Below are positions 1 to 64,000 of a stretch of DNA of 64,000 nucleotides, piece after piece. Location: contig NC_134643.1 of NCBI RefSeq assembly GCF_030463565.1, forward strand, positions 122,057,809-122,121,808, read 5' to 3'. The stretch comes from Pelecanus crispus (taxonomy: Eukaryota; Chordata; Aves; Pelecaniformes; Pelecanidae). Below the pieces are notes generated by a model. That model worked only from the letters and a program-made list of their open reading frames with translations, was not told the DNA's origin and did not search any database. The stretch's first letter is position 1. Each line of letters opens with the position of its first letter. The position numbers and the translations under genes are program-made.

Positions 1-340
1 GTCCGTCCCCAGCAACGGCTCCGCGTCCGTGGATACCGGCGGCGGGAAGGGGGCGCGGGGGGGGGGGGAAAGGCCGCTCCCGGCGCTGCCTGGTCCCCCT
101 GAGGGCGCGGCGCCGCCCGCTCCGCTGCCGCCCGCCCTCCTCTCGCACCCGCCCGAGCGCCCACCGGAGCCGCCAGCAACGCTGCCTCCCGCCCGGCGCG
201 GCCGCGGCCCCGTCCCCGAGCCGGCCCGCCGGCGCTTCCGCTTCCGGCCCTCCCGCTGTCGTCATCAGGGACGCTTAAAGGCCCCGCGCCACCCCGCCTC
301 GCGCTAACGGCGAGCAGGGGAGCGCCGCGGTGAAGAGGGC
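1..340. promoter_or_regulatory. CpG island at the SYNJ1 3' border, probable promoter of the next gene
   Basis: This stretch is extremely GC-rich and dense in CpG, in sharp contrast to the AT-rich DNA that follows. Such islands mark promoters in birds. It begins within about 50 bases of the inferred SYNJ1 polyadenylation site, so it belongs to the neighbouring gene rather than to SYNJ1. In human the gene beyond the SYNJ1 3' end, in the same orientation, is CFAP298 (C21orf59). By synteny the island would drive that gene leftwards, out of the window. I looked for the start of the CFAP298 protein on the minus strand and did not find it, so the assignment rests on synteny only. The open frame on the plus strand here is a by-product of base composition. 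Confidence 0.75.
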
Positions 341-384
341 TGCGGGGGAAGTACCTGAGGTACAGAGAGAGAAGAGGCTAAAAA

Positions 385-2709
385 TGTCGTAAGGGCAGGT
401 ATGTTTATTTCGTGAGTACACACCACCGCCTTCCACAGGGTAGCTACGGAATGTTGTACGCCACTGAGTTTCAACACTGCAGCTCTGGAAAGGATACAGC
501 CGTCCACATTTGTGTGCCACAAGCAAGAAAATCGTTACATTGAACAGAGCGATTCACCACAGGGAACACAGAATTCATGAAAGTGTGTTGAGCGCTTCTA
601 ATTTTAGTTCTTAGTACTTTCAGAACTTCTGCTAGTAATTGTTTCTGTTGATACACGTTAACAGCGGTTAGCTATATATCTACAGGCTATATTTTTGGAG
701 CATTTCTTGTGACCTTTGCAGTACTTCGCTGTCAGTCTCCGCGATCCTGTGAAGTGTAGAGGTGCTGTATACCAGGTACATTTTAGACAGTAGTTTTTAA
801 TCACTGTAATTAAATATTCAACAAAGAACATATTTATCACGTAACTCCCACTAGCAAAAAGTTTCCCCCCAAAATTGTTTCGCTAATGTAAGAATATACC
901 AAAACACCAATCACACAGATGTTTATAGCAACAGTTTAAAACAAGGTAATTCACATACTGAAGCACAAAGAGTATAGTACCACTGCTGTTTAAAATGTAC
1001 AAGTACTGTTTTAATGACCTGAACGGAAAAAAGCGCAATATAAAACTGACTATCGTCACTCCTCTATCCAACTGCAGCTCATGGCTAACCACCTACTGTT
1101 TAAAGGAAGAGTGGATTATTTTATAAATAATGTTTTGACAGCATTTGAGAATTTTTTAAAACAGTACTGTCGTCGTGTGTTTTGCTACTGTAAATATAAT
1201 GCTAGTATAGTACGTTGTGTTTCAGTCCCTGGTCTTGCAGAACCAGTACAGTTTGTCCGCAAGTAAGCCAATGCGTGTAGGCGTGTATTTGCAGTCCCCC
1301 AAGAGATGACAACATTGTGAAACATTCAGCTTTGGATGAAAGCACGCAGCTGCGTATACGAGTTATGTCCTAAGCCACTGCGAATTGTAAGGAGAACCGC
1401 AGGGTTTTATAGCATGCATAAATGGAGCTAAGGAAATCAGTTATTTTAAATTGCCTCAAGATAACAAAATACCGTATTTTATGTAATCTCATGTGAGCTT
1501 CAGAAAAATCATAAAAGCAGAGAGTTGTGTTTTTATAGCATAATATGTAGGACTGTGACTTAGCCTTCACCAGCCTCAAAGCAGCACCACGCAGAGGATG
1601 GTCGCTGTCTCCGGGCGAGGAAGAGTCACTCCTCCAGTTTTAACTGCAAAAGCGGCAGAATGATATTGTTCAGCCCAGAGAATTACTGTTCTCCTGTCTT
1701 CCCTGAAAGTAAGATTTTAAAAATACAGCAGTAAGTCTAGTAGATGGGGAGGATGCCGAGCGGACAGCCCAGTCACGTTAAGATGACTCTCTCCTCCTCT
1801 GATGCTGTAACATGGCTGCCAAAGCCCTTCTAACATGCAAAAGAGGAGAGTGGGACAAGCCAACTCCAGTATGTTGTCTGCAACTGGTAAAGACTGCTTT
1901 GTATCTCAAAACCTAAGGTGAATCTTTTTCCAGAGGTTAAGGGAAAACTTGTTGTATCGGTTGTTTCCAGTTTGTGGAAAAAAGTATCTTTAAAATAGTC
2001 ATGAATAAATGGATGATATGGAACAATTATTCTGAAGTAATGCTAGTGAATATACGTCACAATAATACTTAATAGCTGAAATGTACTGACACAGAAAATT
2101 AAAGTCAAATAATTGAATATATTAATATGCAAAGTTTTGTTGGTATTTTGAAATTAAACTATTTTTGTTGTGCCTCAAATTCAAATATAAGCCTTACAAA
2201 TATCCATAGCCTCTGTTATAAATTAAACAACTTCTAAACGATACTTGTCAACATTCAAATCTCAATAAACTTTGGCAGCTCTTTGGTAAATATTTATAAA
2301 TATCAATTAACAAAACAGTAAAAAGGGAGTGGGGAGGCTACCAGCAGGGAGCCTCTTTTTTTTTTTTTTTTTTAAAAATTCCACGATGGGGAACAGAAAT
2401 GAGAGAGCTCCCTAAGCAAAAACTATTTCCAAGATTGGTATATTTTAATGAGATTAGTAGCTCATCTTTCTTTTCTCTGTCTATTGAAATACTACTACAT
2501 CAGGATTTTAATAAATTTCAGACAATTTTTTGTGCTCTACCATATATACATACTGAAAATTTATACACAAACAATAGTGGCTGTTTACGAGTAGAGTTAA
2601 GTTTCAGTGCATTTGACAATTCATTATTGCACACAGAATAATCTCAAATGCCCAATTATTCTACTGGATAAATGTAGCAACAAATATAACCTCTTATATT
2701 TTTGAACAT
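385..2709 (-). other. SYNJ1: SYNJ1 3' untranslated region
   Basis: This runs from the stop codon at 2710-2712 to the predicted cleavage site near 385. Its length of about 2.3 kb is similar to the human SYNJ1 3' UTR as I remember it. I see no coding frame in it. On the transcript strand it holds a long A-run (positions 2356-2373 as T on the plus strand), which could cause internal priming in oligo-dT cDNA libraries, and several ATTAAA words that could serve as weaker upstream polyadenylation signals. Confidence 0.7.
404..409 (-). terminator. SYNJ1: AATAAA polyadenylation signal of SYNJ1
   Basis: This is the only canonical AATAAA I found on the minus strand between the stop codon and the CpG island. 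A CA dinucleotide at about 385-386, followed on the transcript strand by a T-run, fits a cleavage site and a downstream U-rich element. Confidence 0.65.
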
Positions 2710-55795
<53,086 letters not shown>

Positions 55796-57959
55796 CTATG
55801 GAGAGAAAACATAAGATTTTATTATGTAAAAACCATACACTATGGCAAGGAGAATGAGTCTACTCTAAACTGAAAATCCAAGAGATTACAGAAGTAGTGC
55901 TTATGTGAAACTTCTGGAAAGAAATCAAAATGTATGAGCATATGGCATTTTATAACGGAAAATGAGTATTTGATTTTATGACAAAGCATGATCACGCTAT
56001 GTTTTCAGGCAACAAAAAAAGGACTTGCAAAAACTCCACGTGATGTTAAAAGAGAACATTGTCATTTTTAACATCATCTCCTAATATAAAAAGCATCTAA
56101 AACACAGGCAAATGAGTTCCATGAGAATGCTCTCCTGTAATTAGTTAAAATTAGAGTAGTGCTAAATGCTGCTGCTTTTCATGAAAAAAATTATCCTTTT
56201 TCTCCATGAATAAAAAAATGACGTGGCAGTAATATTTCCAGATAAGTAAACAAGATTATCACAAGTGTATTTTAACTAGTTTTAGATATATTCCAAGCAA
56301 ATCAAAACTCTCTTAGGTCTACAAGATAATGGTATTTAAAAGCCATGTCTTAGATTAGAAAAACAACATAATTTTCATAGGTATTTGGGGGAAAAAAAAG
56401 TTGCAATATTTTAGAAGAAATTAAAGTGTATCTACCATTATTCACCTGGGAGTTAATGTTGGTGTACACTTTAAAACTTTAATCAGCACTTGAAAAACCA
56501 GGCCCACAAGCTTGACTGCAGAGCCAAGTGACAGAGACGCTGCAGAGCAGAAACCGGATCCCACCTGTCCTGAGCTTTTGCTCATGGCTGAGACTGCACC
56601 TGAAGCACAAAGATTGCCAATTCCAGCTGTGCCACTGGATCCACAGGGATCGAGATTTCTGGGCCACCGAGGATCAGCACCCTTCTCCCTCCTCAGAAAT
56701 GATCTGCTAATTAATTTTCACTTTGACACTAAAAGAAGTCAGAATTTGACACAAAGAAAAACATAAATCAAAATGCCTGTTGCCCCGGCATTCTGCTGTA
56801 CTCTCTCTCACATTAGTTGTATTTTCTCTAGTATTGCTGTTGTGAATCTTTCTAATGAGTATTCCCTAAGCTTAGCATAGCCCTGCCTGTGCGCAAGCCT
56901 ATCCCTTCTGTTCAAATGTCTGCCAGCTCTATTATTAAAGTGGATCAGAAACTCCAATATAAATGAAACAGTTATTTAACCTGAGACTGAAAACTAAGCT
57001 CATTCAATGTTTTACTAAGTGCATTTTAAAAAAGCTTAAGTATTTGCACTGATATGCTGTATTCCTGTAACCCAGATGCTAAAGATAAAAGAGTTAAAGC
57101 AGCATATTTCCAAAGTCGTCACCCATAACAAGTGTTATTAAGACTTGCAGCCAATCTAAACACATTGTTTACAGACAGCTATTTTGTCAGCATCACCAAA
57201 CCATGTTTTTCTTAACCAGATCACCATCAGGCTGGAAAGAACAACTTCTAGACTTCAAAACCTGGTTCTTTCAATCCATTTTTTCCAACAAGCATTTAAT
57301 GATGTCAACACACTCTTCTAAACTCAACTTTCAGTAATCAGAGAACTGCCACGTTCTTTCACGTTTCAAATTATTAATGAAAGATGAGATTTAGTTTCAA
57401 ACTTTTTGCAGGATTTTTCTTAAAGGTGCCTGCCAGCATTTAATGATATTTCAGAACAATGGCTTTTCTGTATTCTATGGATTTATTCTCTTTTTCCATT
57501 GCATAGAACGTCCACTATCCTTGCTAAGCCTTAATAAGTAAATGCCCAAAGTAAATTAAGTAACATGGGCTTTGCAAATTCAGATCACCAAAAAAAGGCC
57601 ACCACTAATAAAGCAGCAAAGGGTTGCAAAAACAAGCCAAAAAAAAATGGAAATAGAAAAACTTACTGTGGCTAGTCAATTATTATTTTCTTAACAAAGC
57701 ACCCAAGCACCAACCAAAAGCATTTCATGCCACGTTTTTCAGTTACATTAGATCTAATATAGCGTGAACTCTGAGCAAAGCTTTTCCACGGTGAGCGTGC
57801 AAGTATTTCTATCTCGCATTGCCTGCACTTTTCCCATCTTCCTTTTTTTTAAGGCCAAAATTCACATGGGAGAATGGCAAACATCACACACCTCAAAAGG
57901 TTCACTTCATCCATCCTGCCCCAGCCCATCCTCACCTACCCCCAGGTTTCTGCCACGGC

Positions 57960-59010
57960 CTCTGCAGAACCCAAGCCTAGGCGCAAGGTACCTTTAACAG
58001 GCCCCGCGGCAGGCAGCCCGGACGCAGAAGAGCTTACCTGCAACATGCTCCTACCACCCTCCCATAAGGCACATCGTGCCTACTACAAGTTACAACTTTA
58101 TAACATAAATTTGCAAGGCAGATTCCCCTTCCTTGAGGGCACCCGTTTGAACCTCTAGCTGTCAGTGTTCATGAAACCTGAAAGAATTATGAGATTTGGT
58201 GATGACTGATACTAGCCAATACAGAAGGATAAAAAAGCGGTTATCACATAAACCTCCTTTTCCTTAAGAAACCGAGCTAAAAAGAAAGCAGTCACAAAAG
58301 CAGCACCGATAGCAGAAAAGGGAGCAACTCCACAGCTCCGCACCGCTGCCTCTTCCCTGCCACAGCAGCACCAACCCACGCTATGCAGAGACATTTTGGA
58401 TGGTTGATGGCGGCAGCGCTCAGGCTGCTTTCGGGGTAATGCATAGTAAGGGACTTCCCATAGTCGGGAGTGCTACAATATTAAGGAAAGGCACGTCTGT
58501 TTTCTGAAAACCGAGATGAAATCAGGAACAGGACACAGCTACACCACACTCCTTTCCATTTTCTTCCATTTGAACTGCTGGGACACCATGGGGGCCAGGG
58601 CACAGGTAGCAGGGCAGGCTGGGGGCAGCCCCAGCGCAGGACGCCAGGCACCTCCGCGGGGATGAGCTGAGGCCAGGCCAGGATGTCAGTCTATGGGCAA
58701 GGGTCAGGCCTGGCGAGGGTAACCGGGGCCAGATACAAGCCCAGGATGGCCAGGCAGCCCTGGGGACAGCAACAGGCCAAGGCTGGGCTGGCACATCAGC
58801 CCGGCTCGGCAGGGCCCATGCCCGGGCCAGGCAGGGCTGCGGGGAGCTGGAGACCAGGACTTTGCTGCAGCATCGCTGGGGCAGGGACTGACAGCCCTGA
58901 GGGGACTGAAACGGGGTCCTGGGCTGTGGGCAGGGTGGGGGAAGCCCCAGGGGGCTGGGCAGGGACAGTCGGGGCTGGTGGTATCCTCAGGGCCCCGACA
59001 CGAACAGGCA
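57960..59010. promoter_or_regulatory. GC-rich, CpG-enriched segment; candidate 5' regulatory region
   Basis: This stretch stands out from the AT-rich flanks. By hand count 58261-58500 has about ten CpG at roughly 50% GC, an observed/expected ratio near 0.7, far above typical bird intron DNA. From 58560 to 59000 GC is higher but CpG is more depleted. A good minus-strand donor (TTGCAG|GTAAGC) lies at about 58036. It might be an alternative promoter or a 5' non-coding exon of SYNJ1. Alternatively it is a GC-rich repeat. The open frames in it are composition-driven. Confidence 0.35.
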
Positions 59011-61948
59011 GCAATGCTATGAAAATATGCAAATGGTTGTACAGCTGGTTTAGACCAAAAGTCCATTTAGCCTCCAAACACTTACAAGAATTTCCTGAGC
59101 CAGCACCTCCACCAGCACTAGCCACAAGAATGCCTTTCATTTATGGGTACTACAACAAAAAAAACCCAAACACCCAGGCCAGAGAGTAATCTATTACTGA
59201 CTGCCACTGCACATGGCATTTCCCATTTCTGAAGATACCAAAATTAAATTTGCAGGTTATCATACCACTCCATACCAAACAGTGTGAATAACAATGTAAG
59301 TGCTCTGGAACCATCCAGATTCTCCTCATAAGAATCATATCTAACTCTTCCTTCTTCACCAAAGCAGTAACCTTCATGAAGATCTATGCTCTCCCACTTC
59401 ATTTAGCATGCAAAGTCACTGGATACAGCTGGATATGCAAGAGCCACTCAAGTTACAAAAATATGTGGCTACGATCCCATCACTATAATACCTTATATTC
59501 AGTGTATGCAAAGCCAACTTTCAGTTTCCTCTATGAATAGCTGAAATTACCAACTGGGTGAACTGCAGTTTAGAATTTAAACTGCAGAAAGGCTAAGGTA
59601 ATCCTGACAGAAGGAGAGAGCATTTCCAAGAGCATTTCCTCATTTCCTCTGTAACATTCTTAATGAATGAGAACACCTCTTCCCAGAATGGTAGGTTGGC
59701 CTGCAGCCATGAAAAACCCTTTTGACTTTATGAGCTCCATATCTTGAAAAAAAATGCAGCTAATCTAAATACGCACTCAGAAAAAACATAAAGTCCTACA
59801 AATTAATGAACCTACTTCTCCTCGAGAAATTGACTTTTCTATTTATTTATCTTTAAATAGCTGGAAGTAAGCAAACACAATTAAGGCTGTCCAAAAAAAT
59901 ATAAAACACTGTCACTCACTAAGAAGAATGAACTAAGACATGCAACTTCTAAAGACAGAAATTACCAGCTGGAATGATAACTTTCATCCATAACACAGGA
60001 CTTAACAGATTTTAAATTATACTGTAGAGGAGCACTAAACAGTAGACAATGCAAGCATATGTATGTCTGTGTATAAAGATGGTCACAAAACATATGAGGC
60101 AGTATTTCTTCTATTACTTTGTGTCAGTTCAGATGTTAAACAGAAAGGAAATTAAAAGCAGCTTCTTCTTTACCCACTGCATTAATTAGATTCAAGTTGA
60201 TTAACTTCTAAAATAGAAATAATGACTCACTATTTAGCAGTACAAAAAAAAAAAAAGTAACACTTTTAATGTGGTTTTCAGGTCAAGTTGTAATGCGTTC
60301 TTGTAGAAAGCCAGCAAGCCTCATTTACAGTGTCAAGAGAAAAAGAATAAAATAATTTGAAGTCAGTCTTTATCAAAAATTAATAGGCTATAGTATTTTT
60401 AAATGTTAACATCTCATTTGTTCCCAGTTAAATCACAAGTGTGCATCTGTAATAATCACACCTTAAAAATCACTGACTCATTTAAGAAAGGTGACTGATT
60501 AAATTATTTTAAGGAGATCACTTCAGCCCTCTTACTGTTATGCAAAAGGAACCCCATTAAAAATCCTGTCTTCAGGACAACTTGGTTCAACATGTATTCT
60601 GCTTAATTCCAGATTAGAAATTAGTTCTGCAATTTTAACAATTATAAAGCCAAGATCACATTAAAAGTTATCATTTAGGCTGTCTACAGTTATATTGTCT
60701 TCTTGGTGGGTTCACAACGTGCCATGATGACACATTGGAAGTTAGTGGCTACAATTCCCATCTAGAACACGGGACACTGAGCTGGGAAGACAGACACACC
60801 CCTGAAATTACGTGCAGTTCCTTCAGAAACAAGACTTCTCATTTAAGTTAGATGAGCAAAAACTCATGCTACTGTCACTTTAAAAAGTTTAAAATCTGAA
60901 AAATTTGTGAACTATTCTTACACAGTTTGTTTTTGAGCTTTTAAGATTGAGGTTTTCAAGCTTTTTGCCAAATTAGGACAGTTAAACTTTTGGTATTTAA
61001 ATTAAAGCTAACACTTTAATATTACCACATAGGTGACATTAAAATCAGAGTGGAGTCACCACTTTCATTTACAAATCAACTAACCAAAGAACCATTTTAT
61101 TACTTTTGATACTTTGCTGACATGATTAGATGCACAGAAAGCTGGACGACAGCTGATATTTAAATGTGCCACAATTCATATGATATTTGCTTTGAATGAA
61201 TAGAATGATTTTTTTTTCCACTCTGTTTGCTAGTTCAAATTATGAAGTACCATTATTCACTTCACAAAGACATGTATACGTTACCGTAATCAACAAGTAT
61301 CTTAAGACTATGGGGAGGAACCCCCAAATAACAAATCACCTCTACCCAGCAATGAAAAAAAACCCAGACGTCTCTAGATGTTAGCAATTATATTTAAATA
61401 CTACACACCAGAAAAAAAATCCACTGTTTGGAACAACAACAAAAAAATAATTTTAACAGATGAGCAAATAAAAGGCTTGGTTGCTTTAACACTATTTTTT
61501 AATACTATGCAAATTTACTTCACAAAATGTATCACTTCAGCTAACACCACTGACAAGGAGGAAAAAAACAAACTGAGAAATAAAAGTGTGAAAACAAAGC
61601 TGACCTACGTTAACAGCCTACAAGCACTTCCCTTCCATCAGATTTGGGCCTTCTGACCCAGTTATATGTTCTCCATTGAAAACAAAATTTTATAGCACCA
61701 ATAATCTACAAAGATTTTCTTCTAATACTGAATGCTTTGATTAAAATATAGTTATTTTACATGAAAGCCAGCTATTGCAGTTTTTGCCTGTACAAGTCAA
61801 TTCACAAAATTACAAAATTTTCAATTTAAATACGGGCTAGCATGCAAAAAAGCTACCAAATTATCTGAAGTGTAGAAATGCTAATTAGTTTTTCTAAACT
61901 ATGTCTGAGTAACTCCAGAAGTATGCAAAGTAGGCTTCTTAACAGAAG

Positions 61949-61954
61949 TTTAAT
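61949..61954 (-). terminator. ATTAAA possible polyadenylation signal after the unrecognised frame
   Basis: A common AATAAA variant, 17 bases past the TGA of the open frame on the minus strand. ATTAAA is frequent by chance in AT-rich DNA, so this is only weak support for a terminal exon. Confidence 0.25.
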
Positions 61955-61970
61955 TTGCAAGAGTTATCAT

Positions 61971-62614
61971 TCACTGGATGTCCAGTAGGGCAAAACCCAA
62001 GATTTTTACTATCACGCATGCTATCATAGCAATGAAAATGTACTGAACTGAAAAGTGAACATTCATAAAGAGAATTATTTGTTGCCAGTGAAATCCCTTG
62101 TTAAAATCATGCAAAGGGCTGTGGTACAAATACAGAATAGTCTTTACTATCGCTGTAAGAAGCAAAAAGCCTTCAGATTCTGTTGTAAGTAACTTCTTTC
62201 CAATATTTCCAGAACTGTGGACCAAGTTCTTAAAAGATCCATTATGCCATTCAAAGAGGTCATAGTCCTCCCAGGCAAGAGTTACTGCTTCCACCAACCT
62301 CCTGGAAAGATTCTTACTGTACTTCGTGCACTTTTCAAAGCGTGCTAGGCTAGCATACGTGATCTTTGTTAAACCATGTGATTTTGCTGGAAATGCCTGG
62401 AAAGCAACGAGCGGAACATCTTCCCAGTAGATTTGAAAGGACAGTGAAGTCTGGCAGAATCCCAGGGAAGGCACCTGATGACAGAAGGACAGGTTACATC
62501 CTCCTCTACCAGCACGGCTGCCCTTGGCATCCACCGTAGTTGTTGCTTCCCTGCAGCTTCTTAAGTGCTTTAAGACGCTGTTTAATGGGAAGGTGTGGTC
62601 CGGAAGATGACACT
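61971..62614 (-). CDS. Unrecognised open frame, possible 3'-terminal exon of a membrane protein
   Basis: I do not recognise this gene. The frame is open for more than 230 codons, from a stop near 62700 to a TGA at 61971, far longer than other frames in this AT-rich stretch. No ATG occurs in the first ~180 codons, so it cannot be a complete single-exon gene. A good acceptor (CTTCCTGTCTTTATTACTG... then TAAG) ends at 62615, which would make 61971-62614 a last exon of 213 codons. An ATTAAA lies at 61949-61954. The product begins CHLPDHTF...LKHLRSC, spacing C-x4-H-x9-H-x3-C, close to the CHHC zinc finger of GTSF1 and U11-48K (C-x5-H-x9-H-x3-C). A later LAWEDYDLFEW recalls the acidic-Trp motif of GTSF1. 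Two hydrophobic segments follow (about residues 146-162 and 178-209). The GTSF1 resemblance is inference and may be chance. Confidence 0.35.
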
Positions 62615-64000
62615 TAGTCAAAACAGTAATAAAGACAGGAAGGTAAAATTGCTGTTTGCCTTTGCATCCTAGTCCCTTTGCACTGGTCCCTTCAAATCAG
62701 CTTCAGATGAAGGTAACATTACATCAAAATACATTAAAAAAACCTGTTTCTACCACAGCCTGTATTTGACCTTTCCTCTCTAACATAAAGACACTCTTTC
62801 CAGAGGATAAATTACTGCTTGAAGAATTTTAATTCTTCTTCTTCTTGTACCTTTATATATGTATATAAAACAGGAAAATATTTATATCGAGCTTATTTTA
62901 TAGAATCCCATCATGAAAACCAGAATGTAGTAATTTATTTTGAAATATTCTCCTTCCCTAGTTAAGAAGATGTCGTTCCACTCAAAACTCCGTATAAACA
63001 TTATTGGTGGGGAGAATCGCACAGCAGCAGTTTATCACTGGTGGCAGCAAACACCGAAGAAAAAAACCCTCTGGTTGTGAGCATACAGAATGTTACCCTC
63101 CTTGATAATTGCGTACATATAGCAGGTGCTCATCAAATTGATCTGTTGGAATGTTTCTTTCCTGGGTGTCTAAGTTTCCTCAAGCACCATATCAACTTAA
63201 AGTCTTGCAAAATTATTATATCCCATCTGCTACTGTGGATAGATAATAGCATATCTGCTTTTCCCTGCTCCCCCCCGCCCCGCCTCAAGAAAGCAGTGTG
63301 GAAGAATTTTCTTTTTAAAAAGAAGTGGAATGTGAATGGGTGATAGAGTAGCATTGCTAAACATGACTATGAATACCAGGATGCCTGCCGCACACAGGTT
63401 ATTACAGCTCTTACTTTATCTAGCTCTACAGAAAGCTCAGGGTGGGCACAGTGCCTCTTCCTGTTCACACCTGCTCTCTTCTCAGCTTTACCATAAGACT
63501 GAAGTCAAAGGCTGTGCACAAAGCTCCTGCTCTCTCCACTCAGGGTTCAGTATTTTCCCAGACGACAGAACATTCTCCTTTACTCATCGCAGGCGACAGG
63601 AGTAAAGACAGCTTCCCACCCGTTTCATTATGACTCACCAGAGAGGAACAGGGAGAGAGAACACGCTCCTGCTCAGTCAATGAAATCTTTACAGGTAAGA
63701 TATCTCATTAAAGAGTCTTATTTCAAAGAATAAATATACTGTCTATTTTATACGTCAAAAAAGGGAAAAATAGATCTATGGCATCCTCCCTCTAAATTCT
63801 AAACAAATCAACAGTGAAGCTGCTGACTTTTAAAACTAAGCGCTCTTAAAAGGCCTTGAAAAGCAAGTTGGGAGGATCCCCTCAGACTTCAATATCTTAG
63901 GCTAACCCAATACTAGGGGTGAGTCGATAAAAGAGATATTAAATATATAAAGGCAAGCGAAGTATTTCTCAGATGCTTTGGTGTCAGTAACGTTAGCTAA

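Larger units (their letters stand above)
55796..64000 (-). other. Region upstream of the first visible SYNJ1 exon
   Basis: This is probably a large 5' intron of SYNJ1, possibly continuing into the SYNJ1 promoter or the gap towards the next gene (PAXBP1 in human). I searched the minus strand for the exon encoding the conserved N-terminus (motifs such as RIYHKLDPPPFSL) and did not find it. The region contains a GC-rich CpG-enriched segment and one long unexplained open frame, annotated separately; the rest is AT-rich without visible features. Confidence 0.6.

Noticed and set aside
29..307. Pro/Arg-rich plus-strand frame at the window start
   Set aside because: It lies in a CpG island where stop codons are rare; the peptide is low complexity and matches nothing I know.
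1..340. RFX X-box that would support a ciliary neighbour gene
   Set aside because: Only AGCAAC half-sites were seen (near 11 and 175), without the partner half-site.
58683..59189. 168-codon plus-strand frame and overlapping minus-strand frames
   Set aside because: They lie in a GC-rich segment with Gly/Ala/Pro-rich low-complexity translations in several frames at once, as expected from composition.
63041..63343. 100-codon plus-strand frame near the right end
   Set aside because: No recognisable domain, no exon borders checked convincingly, and length within chance expectation.

Overview
This is vertebrate nuclear DNA, almost certainly from a bird. It has long AT-rich introns with GT-AG borders, CR1 LINE tails of the avian type, and a solo LTR of a kind common in avian genomes. 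Nearly the whole window is one gene on the minus strand, SYNJ1, which encodes synaptojanin-1. This is the presynaptic phosphoinositide phosphatase that strips PI(4,5)P2 from endocytic vesicles so that clathrin can be shed. I placed 30 in-frame coding exons, plus a 21-nt alternative stop exon, between 55795 and 2710. All junctions are GT-AG and all phases agree. The exons give about 1545 residues. With the roughly 42 N-terminal residues missing on the right, the long form would be about 1587 aa, close to human synaptojanin-170.

Layout from right to left, in the direction of transcription: 64000-55796 lies upstream of the first exon seen, and the start-codon exon is not in the window. This stretch holds a GC-rich, CpG-enriched segment (about 57960-59010) and an unexplained open frame on the minus strand (61971-62614) that may be a terminal exon of another transcript. 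The SAC phosphatase domain is encoded by 55795-39399, the inositol 5-phosphatase by about 33289-26500, and the RRM by 26510-24189. The proline-rich tail and the NPF/AP2-binding tail are encoded by 21563-2710. The 3' UTR runs to about 385, where an AATAAA lies close to a CpG island (1-340). That island is probably the promoter of the next gene. In human the downstream neighbour in the same orientation is CFAP298.

Alternative splicing can be read directly from the sequence. A 24-nt microexon (37612-37635) adds eight residues between the two catalytic domains. A run of short phase-1 cassette exons (19613-12799) varies the SH3-binding region. A 21-nt exon (5667-5687) reads EQPSG-stop and converts the 170 kDa form into the 145 kDa form.

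Other content: two CR1 fragments, one solo LTR with a perfect 5-bp target duplication, two ancient SINE-like relics, several small tandem duplications and homopolymers, and an 82%-identical partial copy of a SAC-domain exon border next to a CR1. I saw no tRNA, rRNA or CRISPR array.
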